From: DATFXM01 sp035315885
GTDB taxonomy: Bacteria > Acidobacteriota > Blastocatellia > UBA7656
Direction: 5' to 3'
Assembly (NCBI GenBank): GCA_035315885.1
Contig: DATFXM010000043.1
Location: 1 to 15,592 of the forward strand
DNA length: 15,592 nt
Shown piece by piece: positions 1 to 6,520 of this stretch; position 1 is the stretch's first letter; every line of letters starts with the position of its first letter. Under the pieces are notes generated by a model. That model saw only the letters and a program-made list of their open reading frames with translations. It did no database searches and was not told the DNA's origin. Both the position numbers and the translations under genes were made by a program.

Positions 1-152
1 TCTTCACTGGGATCTCGGAACTCTTGCGCACTTTTTTGTGTACAATAGCGTGAGCGTGGCAACTCGGCAAGTCGGTTTCCAATGCGGCGCTGTGTAAGCT
101 CTCGACGTGCTGGTAGCCACACTCTCAAGATTCACGCGTGGGGGCATAACGT

Positions 153-2042
153 ATGTGGCTCGTTGAGAAAATCGAGATTAGGGGCGGTTTTCTGCCCGGC
201 TTGAGCGTGAACATTCCTCGGGGCCTAACTTGCATAATTGGGCCACGCGGCAGCGGAAAATCAACGCTCGTCGAAGCCTTGAGGTTTGCGGTCTGCGGCG
301 CCTCGGCTGCGCCAAAGCACTGTGTTGATCTGATTCAGGCGAACCTTGCAGGTGGGGCTCTCGTAACGATCACAGCCCTGGCTGAGGGTTCGAGCCGCTA
401 CACAATTAAGAGGGGCCTAAAACAGCAACCCGTTCTTCTGACCTTGGACGGAAGGACCATCAGCACTGTCGATCTTGATCGAGGTACGTTTCTGCCGTTG
501 GACGCCTATAGCAGCCCCGAAATTGAGGCAATAGCGGACGAGGTCCTCGGCCAGAAACGTAGAAATCTCTTGGACGAACTCCGTAGCGAGCAGATGCGCA
601 CAATCCACCTATCACTGGCGGAGAGTGCGCGTGCGCTGGATGCGAATGCCGATCGTATTAGGACAGCACAACGAACGATCCAAGACCTAACCGAACAAAC
701 TGAGGAACTCGGCGACGTCCGAGCCCGCTTAAGCGCTCTGGCGCCATCAGATGTGGAACCGACGCCAGATTTTGTCCGACTTTCACGCCAGCAGCAGCTC
801 AATGAGCGCGAAATCGCCAAGTTGGACGCCGCCGATCGAGATCTTCGAACGCTGGGCCAAACTGTGGACCAGATGAGAAGAGACGCAGAGCTTGCGTTCA
901 AAGCGCGTCTTGCGGAGGAGCAGTCGGCGAATGCAGATATCCTCCGCCGGTATGATGATCTGCTCGAGTCGTCCTTAGGGACAGTTGAAGAACATATATC
1001 AGCGATTATCGGGCAAATTAGCGAAGCGCAGGATGCAATAGCCCAAGCCCGCCAAAGCCTCGCCCAGGCCCACACGGGTCATGCCAGCGAGCTGGCCAGG
1101 TTAGCGGCACTCAACCAGGCGGCAAGCGAGGATGCTCGAGTGCGTGCAACGCTGGAGCAGCAAGTTGCTAAGCTTCAAGTCTTGGAGGAAAAGCGGTTAG
1201 AACAGAACGCCGAGTTGAAAACACTTCTTGAGCGCCGGAAATCTCTCAAGAGTACACACATTTTGACGCGCGATCAGATCTCAGCGATGCGCGAGGAGGT
1301 CGGGTCCGAGCTCCAGCGCGAAGCTGGCGAGCGTGTACGCATCCGGATAATGCGAAATGCCGACCATCTGGCATACCAGCAGATGCTTGTGGATAGCCTG
1401 CGCGGTGCAAGGGTCCGGAATCACGACGAGATCATGACAAAACTCATGCAGCTTAGGCCGGAGCAGCTCGCACAGCTCATTCAGGCCAACGACCTCGATT
1501 CCTTCGAAGAGCTGACGGGTTTCGGAAATGAGCGTTCTCGCAAGATACTGGATACCTTCCGCGAAAGCGTCGATCCGCTCGCGCTGGAGGTAATTGCCAT
1601 CGAAGATAGAATTGGCATCGAGTTAGACGTTTCATCTGCCGGGCAGCCTACTTTTAAGGATGCGTCCGATCTTTCCCGGGGTCAGAAGTGCACAGCGCTA
1701 CTACCTATACTGTTAGCAAGAAGAGATAGCCCGCTGATTATTGACCAACCAGAGGACAACCTGGACAACCACTTCATTTTTGAGACGGTGGTGAACGCGG
1801 TGCAGCGACTGAAGAGACGCCGGCAAATGATTTTCATAACTCACAACGCGAACATCCCGGTATTGGCTGAAGCGGACCTTGTGCTGGTCATGAACTCGGA
1901 TGGCCGGGTTGGAGGCGTCGAGAAGTCCGGAACAGTCGATGAGTGCCGTGAGCAGATCATCGACCTGCTCGAAGGCGGAAGGGAGGCGTTCGAAATGCGG
2001 TCGAAGCGGTACGGCGCCGGGCGGGCGGCACGGAGTCGGTAG
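153..2042 (+). CDS. SMC/ABC-type AAA family ATPase with coiled coil (TrlF ATPase-like)
   Basis: A 629-residue cytosolic ATPase built like an SMC/RecN/Rad50-class protein. Seen: Walker A GPRGSGKST at residues 30-38; ABC signature LSRGQK at 507-512; Walker B and catalytic acid in PLIIDQPED at 527-535, followed by NLDN; H-loop histidine in THNANIPV at about 563-570. Residues roughly 145-420 are Glu/Ala/Arg/Gln-rich and read as a long coiled coil. There is no CxxC zinc hook. The DQPEDNLDN and THNANIPV segments resemble the ATPase half of TrlF-like proteins, but the PHP nuclease part of TrlF is absent. A G-rich stretch at 140-144 precedes the ATG by 8 nt. The stop lies one base before the next start, so the two genes are very probably translated together. 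The family commonly uses ATP-driven head dimerisation for DNA or nucleic-acid transactions; the substrate here is unknown. ATPase assignment is firm, biological role is not. Confidence 0.9.
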   Translation: MWLVEKIEIRGGFLPGLSVNIPRGLTCIIGPRGSGKSTLVEALRFAVCGASAAPKHCVDLIQANLAGGALVTITALAEGSSRYTIKRGLKQQPVLLTLDGRTISTVDLDRGTFLPLDAYSSPEIEAIADEVLGQKRRNLLDELRSEQMRTIHLSLAESARALDANADRIRTAQRTIQDLTEQTEELGDVRARLSALAPSDVEPTPDFVRLSRQQQLNEREIAKLDAADRDLRTLGQTVDQMRRDAELAFKARLAEEQSANADILRRYDDLLESSLGTVEEHISAIIGQISEAQDAIAQARQSLAQAHTGHASELARLAALNQAASEDARVRATLEQQVAKLQVLEEKRLEQNAELKTLLERRKSLKSTHILTRDQISAMREEVGSELQREAGERVRIRIMRNADHLAYQQMLVDSLRGARVRNHDEIMTKLMQLRPEQLAQLIQANDLDSFEELTGFGNERSRKILDTFRESVDPLALEVIAIEDRIGIELDVSSAGQPTFKDASDLSRGQKCTALLPILLARRDSPLIIDQPEDNLDNHFIFETVVNAVQRLKRRRQMIFITHNANIPVLAEADLVLVMNSDGRVGGVEKSGTVDECREQIIDLLEGGREAFEMRSKRYGAGRAARSR

Positions 2043-2043
2043 T

Positions 2044-3153
2044 ATGCAGTTGCCTGAGAATCTCTATGAGCGGCTCCGCCACCTCGCCGTGGAGGACCCA
2101 CGTGAGGCCCGCAAGGTCTTTCTGCAACTTCTCGATTCTGGCGGTCTGGCGCTCGACCACTTTCTTGAGCGCATCTCGTCTGCGGCAGATGGCCGGCTGC
2201 GGCACCTTGTCGCTCACGCACTACGGAATCAGCAAGACCGGGGGCGTCTCGCCCCACATCTAATTGCATGGCACGAAATTGAAACAGACGAGTTCACACG
2301 ACGCGCTATCGCTGCCGCTCTCGACGGACTTGACACGAGGTCGGCGGCGCAGACGGCCTTGGCGCTAGAAGTGGCCCGATTGACCACGGCCATCGGTCGG
2401 GAGACGGCACAGCGGGAGCGGTTGAATCGCGAGTTGGAAATCGCCCGGGAAGTGCAGGAGCACCTCTTCCCGCAGCGCCTTCCGGCTGTGCCGGGCCTGG
2501 ACTACTGCGGGCGTTGCCGGCCAGCACGAGAGGTCGGCGGAGACTACTATGATTTTCTCGAGCTGCCCGAAGGCAGGCTCGGAATCGCTATCGGCGACGT
2601 GTCCGGCAAGGGCGTTGGCGCCGCGCTCATGATGGCAAGCCTCGAAGCCTCACTGCGCGGCCAGGCTTCGGTGTGCGAGGACCTGGTGGAACTGATCAAG
2701 CGAGTCAACAGCTTGGTCCACCAGGCGTCCTCGGCGAACTCGTTCGCCACTCTTTTCTACGCCGAGTACGATCCTCGAAGCCGCCAGCTTTTGTATGTCA
2801 ACGCGGGTCATACGCCACCTGTGGTCTTGCGCAAATGTGCTGCGGCCTGCCAGCTCTTCCGCCTCGAGACCGGGGGTCCAGTGATCGGGCTCCTACAGCA
2901 GTCCTATCAGCAAGAGTCTTTTCGTCTTGAAGCTGGAGACCTGGTCGTGCTCTTCACGGATGGAGTCTCTGAATCCATGAACACCAACGACGAAGAGTGG
3001 GGCGAAGATGGATTGATCGAGTTCGCCAAAACCTGCCACGGGCTGCCTGCTTTTGAAGCGATGACTCGAATCCTGGCCGCCGCAGAGGCTTTCGCTGCCG
3101 GCGCTTCCCAGCACGACGACATGACACTAGTGGTGTTTCGCGTCCTTACGTGA
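2044..3153 (+). CDS. SpoIIE/RsbU-family PP2C-type serine phosphatase with helical N-terminal domain
   Basis: A 369-residue predicted metal-dependent phosphatase. An in-frame upstream start at 1900 exists, but I choose ATG 2044: it follows a GGAG at 2032-2035 with 8-nt spacing, and the upstream codons overlap the ATPase gene in another frame. Residues about 125-145 hold the linker ELEIAREVQEHLFPQ typical of RsbU/SpoIIE proteins. The PP2C core follows: GGDYYD at 165-170 and GDVSGKG at 184-190 (metal-binding aspartates), NAGHTPP at 253-259, FTDGVSE at 304-310 and HDDMT at 357-361. All expected acidic residues are present, so it should be active. Residues 1-110 contain no PAS, GAF, HAMP or receiver motif; they are helical and HEAT-like (ARKVFLQLLDSGG, LRHLVAHALRN, TRRAIAAALDGL). 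Relatives dephosphorylate STAS anti-sigma antagonists. Here the obvious partner is the co-translated ATPase, perhaps as a signal input. No transmembrane segment is seen. Confidence 0.9.
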   Translation: MQLPENLYERLRHLAVEDPREARKVFLQLLDSGGLALDHFLERISSAADGRLRHLVAHALRNQQDRGRLAPHLIAWHEIETDEFTRRAIAAALDGLDTRSAAQTALALEVARLTTAIGRETAQRERLNRELEIAREVQEHLFPQRLPAVPGLDYCGRCRPAREVGGDYYDFLELPEGRLGIAIGDVSGKGVGAALMMASLEASLRGQASVCEDLVELIKRVNSLVHQASSANSFATLFYAEYDPRSRQLLYVNAGHTPPVVLRKCAAACQLFRLETGGPVIGLLQQSYQQESFRLEAGDLVVLFTDGVSESMNTNDEEWGEDGLIEFAKTCHGLPAFEAMTRILAAAEAFAAGASQHDDMTLVVFRVLT

Positions 3154-3528
3154 AGAATTTATTTGATACTCGCATAATATAGCGTCATTCGACGGACACC
3201 TCGGTGCTGCCACGAATACTTTGTGGTCACTAAAGCTAGTCGGTCGTTGGGTTGCGGACCCAAATCTCAAATCACAAAAAGCCGGCATCAGGGCTAGCGA
3301 GCCGGCTCCTACTCTTTCGCCTGGTATCTGAACGCCAACAATGTGCTGTCCGTCGACGGCGGTTACCGTCACAACTCGCAAGCGGGTTGCTTCGGTAGTC
3401 TTGAGTCGCTGCCACAATGGTGTTACCGCGCTACTGATTACGTGTAGCTCTGAAGTCTGAACATCGGGAATCGCGGCGTCCTTCTCAGTCCACCAATCGC
3501 GTACGCTCACTATGCCCTCAACCGCCAC
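3127..3528 (-). CDS. Doubtful small protein, possibly the soluble part of a frameshifted gene
   Basis: A 133-codon open frame on the minus strand, starting at GTG 3528 and ending inside the last codons of the convergent phosphatase gene. Its start overlaps the end of the upstream minus-strand ORF (3518-3715) by 11 bases in another frame. The first two thirds read like real protein (VRDWWTEKDAAIPDVQTSEL, then RLRVVTVTAVDGQHIVGVQI), whereas the last 35 residues look random. The frame is also open upstream of the GTG. Either this is a coupled downstream gene, or it was one protein with the upstream ORF and a one-base indel split it. No family recognised. It may be chance. Confidence 0.3.
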   Translation of the reverse strand: MAVEGIVSVRDWWTEKDAAIPDVQTSELHVISSAVTPLWQRLKTTEATRLRVVTVTAVDGQHIVGVQIPGERVGAGSLALMPAFCDLRFGSATQRPTSFSDHKVFVAAPRCPSNDAILCEYQINSSRKDAKHH

Positions 3529-3715
3529 TACGCCCCACTGGCCATAAGACCAGGAGGCCCAGTGCTAACAACATCAGAGGAACTAGAAAACTGGCGTATA
3601 CGATACGCAGATCTGGGCGATCGGTCAAAACAGGGCCTGATCGCCTGCGGTAACAACGCCGGTTTTTTTCAGTATTGACCGCGATATCGGAAGGTGCGCA
3701 GGTGAGTTCAGGCAC
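3518..3715 (-). CDS. Doubtful small single-TM protein
   Basis: A 65-codon ORF on the minus strand starting with GTG at 3715, preceded on that strand by TAAGG with about 6 nt of spacing, which is a fair ribosome-binding site. Residues about 36-58 form one hydrophobic helix (IVYASFLVPLMLLALGLLVLW) preceded by a basic stretch, so an N-in membrane anchor is plausible. It ends at GRSGG, and the next minus-strand ORF begins 11 bases earlier in a shifted frame. The start region lies within an attC-like dyad (3635-3722), which argues that one of the two readings is wrong. No family recognised. Confidence 0.3.
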   Translation of the reverse strand: MPELTCAPSDIAVNTEKNRRCYRRRSGPVLTDRPDLRIVYASFLVPLMLLALGLLVLWPVGRSGG

Positions 3716-3722
3716 GTTAAAC
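3635..3722. repeat. Imperfect inverted repeat ending in an attC-like core (GTTAAAC)
   Basis: Left arm 3635-3649 and right arm 3697-3713 pair as two 6-bp blocks (GCCTGA/TCAGGC and CCTGCG/CGCAGG) separated by a 3x5-base internal loop. Two bases after the right arm is GTTAAAC (3716-3722), which fits the integron core consensus GTTRRRY. The block-loop-block geometry resembles the R and L boxes of an attC site. The partner core on the left (around TCAAAAC, 3625-3631) fits RYYYAAC poorly, which weakens the call. It overlaps the doubtful minus-strand ORF 3518-3715. Confidence 0.3.
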
Positions 3723-3747
3723 CTTAGTTTGTCAGATTCTTTGCAAA

Positions 3748-4066
3748 TTGCGAGTGCGCTCGTGGCGGGCTGCCAGGGTCATGCGATCGTCAAACGAGCC
3801 GCCACCACAGTGTCGAGAAGCGAACTTGCCTGAGCCGGACTTCGAACAGCATCAGGGATTCTTTGTGCTCCCCCCAATGGCGCGACTGGCGGACGGACGA
3901 AGTGCTCGCTGGATTCCACTTGAACGAACGACAGTTGCAGAGCATGCGCACCATTGCTTACTTGAAGTCAACCAGTGTCATAATCAAAAATGGGAAATGG
4001 ATCGATTTACACTCGCGTGCTGAACAAAGGCGGGCCTGGTCTTCGCCGCCTGCGGATGCCTTGTGA
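3748..4066 (+). pseudogene. 3' remnant of an AlbA_2 (Schlafen-like)/RecG-C-type transcriptional regulator
   Basis: Two adjacent + frames together give the end of a COG2865-type protein (AlbA_2 ATP-binding domain plus C-terminal winged helix). The first frame contains CREANLPEPDFEQHQGFFVL, matching the family's 'GLPEPEFEE..G.FVV' segment. The second contains QWRDWRTDEVLAGF then LNERQLQ and IAYLK, matching the typical 'WRDW.T.EVL...LNERQ...YLK..G.ITN' run that begins the HTH. The switch lies in a run of six C at 3870-3875: with five C the reading continues as FVLPQWRDWRTDEVL. Homology fades after about 4000, where the HTH proper (ITNxEYQxLTG) is no longer recognisable, and the N-terminal AlbA_2 domain, some 350 residues in this family, is absent upstream. 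It is a truncated, decayed gene. The single indel could be a sequencing error, but the missing N-terminus could not. Family assignment is from memory of the motif. Confidence 0.65.
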
Positions 4067-4322
4067 CGCGCGCCAATTTTGTTAAGGGATTCGGAATGGG
4101 CGGAAAGAGTCCTTCTGCCTAACACATCGAGAATTGATATCAAGTCGTGCGGACGAAGCCATTCAGCAAGATGACATTAACAAAACCACAAAGGTCGTAG
4201 ATGCTTTTGAACTATACGGAAGGAATCTTCTAGATAAAAGTGTTATGAAGTTTTCTGTCGAATTCATGTTCGATGGCTTCTTGGTAATCGCTCGAATTTT
4301 ATTTGATTTGTGAGGTGAGAGT

Positions 4323-5435
4323 ATGCGGCATAAATCATTTCTGATTCGTTTGATTTCTTTTTGGTTGTGCCTGGCTTCTGTTTCGGCTTCGGCACAAACA
4401 AAATCCGCAGTCGAATTCAAGCGTCAGACCGAAAAGGTCGACGCTTTCGTCCGCGAGACAATGGCGTCGAATCATATTCCCGGCTTATCGCTCGCTGTTT
4501 TGCGAGAGGGGAAAATCATTCTTGCCAAAGGGTACGGAGTGTCGAACCTGGAGCTCGCTACTGCGGTAACCGAAAAGACTGCTTTCGTAATCTTCTCCTT
4601 GACGAAAACTTTTACAGGGGTGGCGACGATGATGCTCGTCGAGGAAGGTAAAATCTCGCTCGCCGACCCAATCGCGAAACATCTCGCGGGGTTACCGGCT
4701 GCCTGGCAACAAGTGACGATTCGGCATCTGCTCAGTCATACTTCGGGGCTTCCCGATTACACGAATTCATTCACAAAAATCGAGCAAGTACTGAAAGATT
4801 ATTCGCACTCGGAAGTACTGCAGCTGGTCGCGAATAATCCGCTCGTTTTTTCGACCGGCGAGCGTTGGCTCTATACCAACACGAATTTCTATTTGCTCGG
4901 AACGTTGATCGAGAAAATCTCCGGCAAAACATACGAACAGTTCTTGCGCGAACGGATCTTCACGCCGTTGGGGATGAGTGACACAAGAATCGATAGTCAC
5001 CGCGAACTCATTCCGAATCGCGCCGACGGATACAGTTGGAGCGACAGCGGGTTTCGGAATGCTCTCCGGTTAAGCCCGACGCTGACATTTTCTACTGCCG
5101 GGTTAGTTTCCACAGTTCTCGATTTGGCAAAATGGGATGCCGCGCTTTACACCGAAAGACTAGTCAAAAAGTCAACGCTCGAGCAGATGTGGACAAATGC
5201 GCGATTAAACAACGGGGATATTGTTCCTGATTACGGTTTAGCGTTCGGTTTGTCGCCTTATAAAGGCCATCGGCGTGTCGGTCATTCGGGTGGCGCCGAT
5301 GGTTTTGCTGCCGCGATTTCGCGGTTCGTTGACGATAAAGTTAGCGTCATCGTCTTGACCAACGCCAATGAAAAGAGACCCTTTTTTATCAATGGTGTCG
5401 CAAACGAGATCGCCGCTTACTTTTTCTCCAAATAG
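4323..5435 (+). CDS. Exported class C beta-lactamase-like serine hydrolase (PF00144 family)
   Basis: A 370-residue intact gene. The ATG follows GAGGTGAGAG at good spacing. Residues 1-25 are a signal peptide (basic start, hydrophobic core, SASAQ cleavage site), so it is periplasmic or secreted. The three active-site motifs of the beta-lactamase/penicillin-binding fold are in order: nucleophile SLTK at 92-95 (S-x-x-K), YTN at 184-186 (Y-x-N), and HSG at 321-323 (the K/H-x-G motif). LLSHTSGLPDY at 136-146 is typical of this family. Members include esterases, D-amino-acid peptidases and PBP4*-type proteins; true AmpC enzymes carry KTG rather than HSG, so antibiotic resistance should not be assumed. 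Its base composition is visibly lower in G+C than the ATPase operon. A good attC-like site lies 26 bp downstream in the orientation expected for a cassette gene, so it may have arrived as an integron cassette. Substrate unknown. Confidence 0.9.
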   Translation: MRHKSFLIRLISFWLCLASVSASAQTKSAVEFKRQTEKVDAFVRETMASNHIPGLSLAVLREGKIILAKGYGVSNLELATAVTEKTAFVIFSLTKTFTGVATMMLVEEGKISLADPIAKHLAGLPAAWQQVTIRHLLSHTSGLPDYTNSFTKIEQVLKDYSHSEVLQLVANNPLVFSTGERWLYTNTNFYLLGTLIEKISGKTYEQFLRERIFTPLGMSDTRIDSHRELIPNRADGYSWSDSGFRNALRLSPTLTFSTAGLVSTVLDLAKWDAALYTERLVKKSTLEQMWTNARLNNGDIVPDYGLAFGLSPYKGHRRVGHSGGADGFAAAISRFVDDKVSVIVLTNANEKRPFFINGVANEIAAYFFSK

Positions 5436-5460
5436 TAAGAGTGCTTATGTGAAACGCGCC

Positions 5461-5551
5461 GTCGAACAATAGCGTGCAGCGGAGCGCGGGCAGCGGGTTT
5501 GTTGTGGCTCCTCTAGTCTGATGGCCCGCGCCCGCTGACGCTACGTTAGGC
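5461..5551 (+). other. Integron attC-like recombination site
   Basis: A 91-bp imperfect palindrome with attC architecture. On the left is GTCGAAC (5461-5467; RYYYAAC with one mismatch). On the right is GTTAGGC (5545-5551; perfect GTTRRRY). Between them, arm 5471-5491 pairs with arm 5524-5542: the right arm's reverse complement equals the left arm exactly except for two single extra bases in the left arm, G at 5476 and A at 5483. Two unpaired bases on the R''/L'' side, about 7 nt apart, are the extrahelical bases that IntI uses to recognise attC hairpins. The 32-nt loop (5492-5523) would be the variable terminal structure. It sits 26 bp after the serine hydrolase stop and 54 bp before the amidohydrolase remnant's start, as expected at a cassette boundary. 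No integrase gene is in the window. An alternative is a factor-independent terminator-like hairpin, but no T-run follows and the flanking core sites would then be coincidence. Confidence 0.65.
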
Positions 5552-5605
5552 AGCTATTTTGGCGAAGGTTATCTGATCTCCGCCCGTTCTTAAAAGGGGC
5601 ATGCG

Positions 5606-6520
5606 ATGAAACTAATCACACCGATCATTTTACTCATCATCTTCTCGTTCTCCTATGTCCAAGCGCAGACGCCAGGGGTAGCTTTTATTAATGTCAACGT
5701 CGTGCCAATGGATAGAGAACGCATTTTGCTTAAACAAACGGTGATAGTGAAGGATGGGAGGATTCTCGCAATAGGGCCAGCCGAAAAGATCAAACTACCT
5801 AAAGGCACACAGCGCATTGATGCAACGGGCAAGTACCTCATGCCGGGATTGGCCGACATGCACGGGCACTTGACGCATCGCGGGCCGGCGATGGCCTACC
5901 CGCTGGAGACGTTTCCGTTGTTGTTGGTCGCCCACGGGGTTACGACACTGCGCAATATGGTCCGGCTACTCGGCCATCCTTTCGCTCCGGCAACAGATTG
6001 ACTCCGGCGCGACACTCGGCCCGCAGATCTTCACCACCGGCCCCGTTCTAGAAGGCAAGGCCGCGCTCACTGTGGACAATTCGCCTACGAGCGCCACAGC
6101 GGCGCTCGTAGCAGCAGCACCGAATCAAAGCCAGTTGAAGTTCTTCGAAATAGGCGACGATGCAGCAGCGGAAGTTGAGCGCCAGAAACGCGAAGGCTAC
6201 GACGCGGTCAAGGTGTACAACCTTCTGCCCGCGCCTGTATATGAAGCGGTCGTTCGTACTGCTAATAAGGTCGGATTGCCTGTTTACGGCCACTCCCACG
6301 TAGCGTCGACCTGTGAGGAGCGCTCTCTACACGCATGCGTTCGATAGAGCACCTGACTGGTTACATCGAGACTCTCCAAACAGAGGATTCTCCGTTCAAG
6401 GATTCACAGTTCTCTCCGTCGAATGCGCGGATGGTCGAGCACGTGGACCTTACCAAGCTACGCGCGCTCGCGACAGCCACACGCGACGCTGGAGTCTGGA
6501 ACTGCCCGACGCTTGTCTTG
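5606..6520 (+). pseudogene. Broken secreted metal-dependent amidohydrolase
   Basis: Starts at ATG 5606 after a strong AAGGGG site, with a signal peptide (SFSYVQAQ). Frame 1 (to 6001) carries the N-terminal beta domain and the metal motif ADMHGHL. A shift near 5974-5985 moves the reading to a second frame with LRQQIDSGATLGPQIFTTGP, YDAVKVYN (the metal-bridging lysine of the family) and YGHSH (a metal-ligand histidine). A second shift near 6300, with an in-frame TGA just after it, leads to a third frame with GALSTRMRSIEHLTGY and GVWNCPTLVL. All are expected in order in amidohydrolases of the imidazolonepropionase/prolidase-like group (PF01979). The last aspartate motif and about a third of the enzyme are missing: after 6520 the sequence turns into an unrelated membrane protein. 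Two indels, a stop and a truncation mean no active enzyme. It directly follows the attC-like site. Confidence 0.8.

Larger units (their letters stand above)
3154..4322. other. Gene-poor accessory stretch between phosphatase and serine hydrolase genes
   Basis: This 1.17-kb stretch contains no confident intact gene. It holds the doubtful minus-strand ORF pair (3127-3715), an attC-like dyad (3635-3722) and the remnant of an AlbA_2-type regulator (3748-4066). A hairpin-capable pair AGCCGGC/GCCGGCT lies near 3280-3307. From 4067 to 4322 the DNA is visibly more A/T-rich than the flanks; it carries an open frame of some 75 codons without a clear start, ending in TGA at 4311-4313 just inside the ribosome-binding site of the serine hydrolase. 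I could not assign that frame to any family. Overall it reads as decayed mobile or cassette DNA. Confidence 0.5.

Noticed and set aside
24..46. Promoter-like TTGCGC ... TACAAT ahead of the ATPase gene
   Set aside because: The spacer is only 11 bp, and no better -35 element lies at 16-18 bp from TACAAT.
2..97. Open frame from the left window edge ending in TAA at 95-97, a possible tail of an upstream gene
   Set aside because: About 31 codons without a recognisable motif, and other frames in the same bases are also open for 16 or so codons. It cannot be distinguished from chance.
506..1075. 189-codon minus-strand open frame opposite the ATPase gene
   Set aside because: Ser/Arg-rich and without domain motifs; it is a shadow of the G+C-rich coiled-coil coding strand.
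1841..2269. 142-codon minus-strand frame across the ATPase/phosphatase junction
   Set aside because: It lies fully opposite two well-supported genes and has low-complexity Ala/Arg/Pro composition.
4116..4122. GCCTAAC, the inverse of an integron core site
   Set aside because: No complementary arms or partner GTTRRRY at a suitable distance on either side, in either orientation.
4084..4313. About 75-codon + frame (ending ...FSVEFMFDGFLVIARILFDL) just before the serine hydrolase
   Set aside because: It has no clear start codon or ribosome-binding site, no recognisable family, and lies in A/T-rich DNA where such a length is plausible by chance. It could be a decayed small gene.
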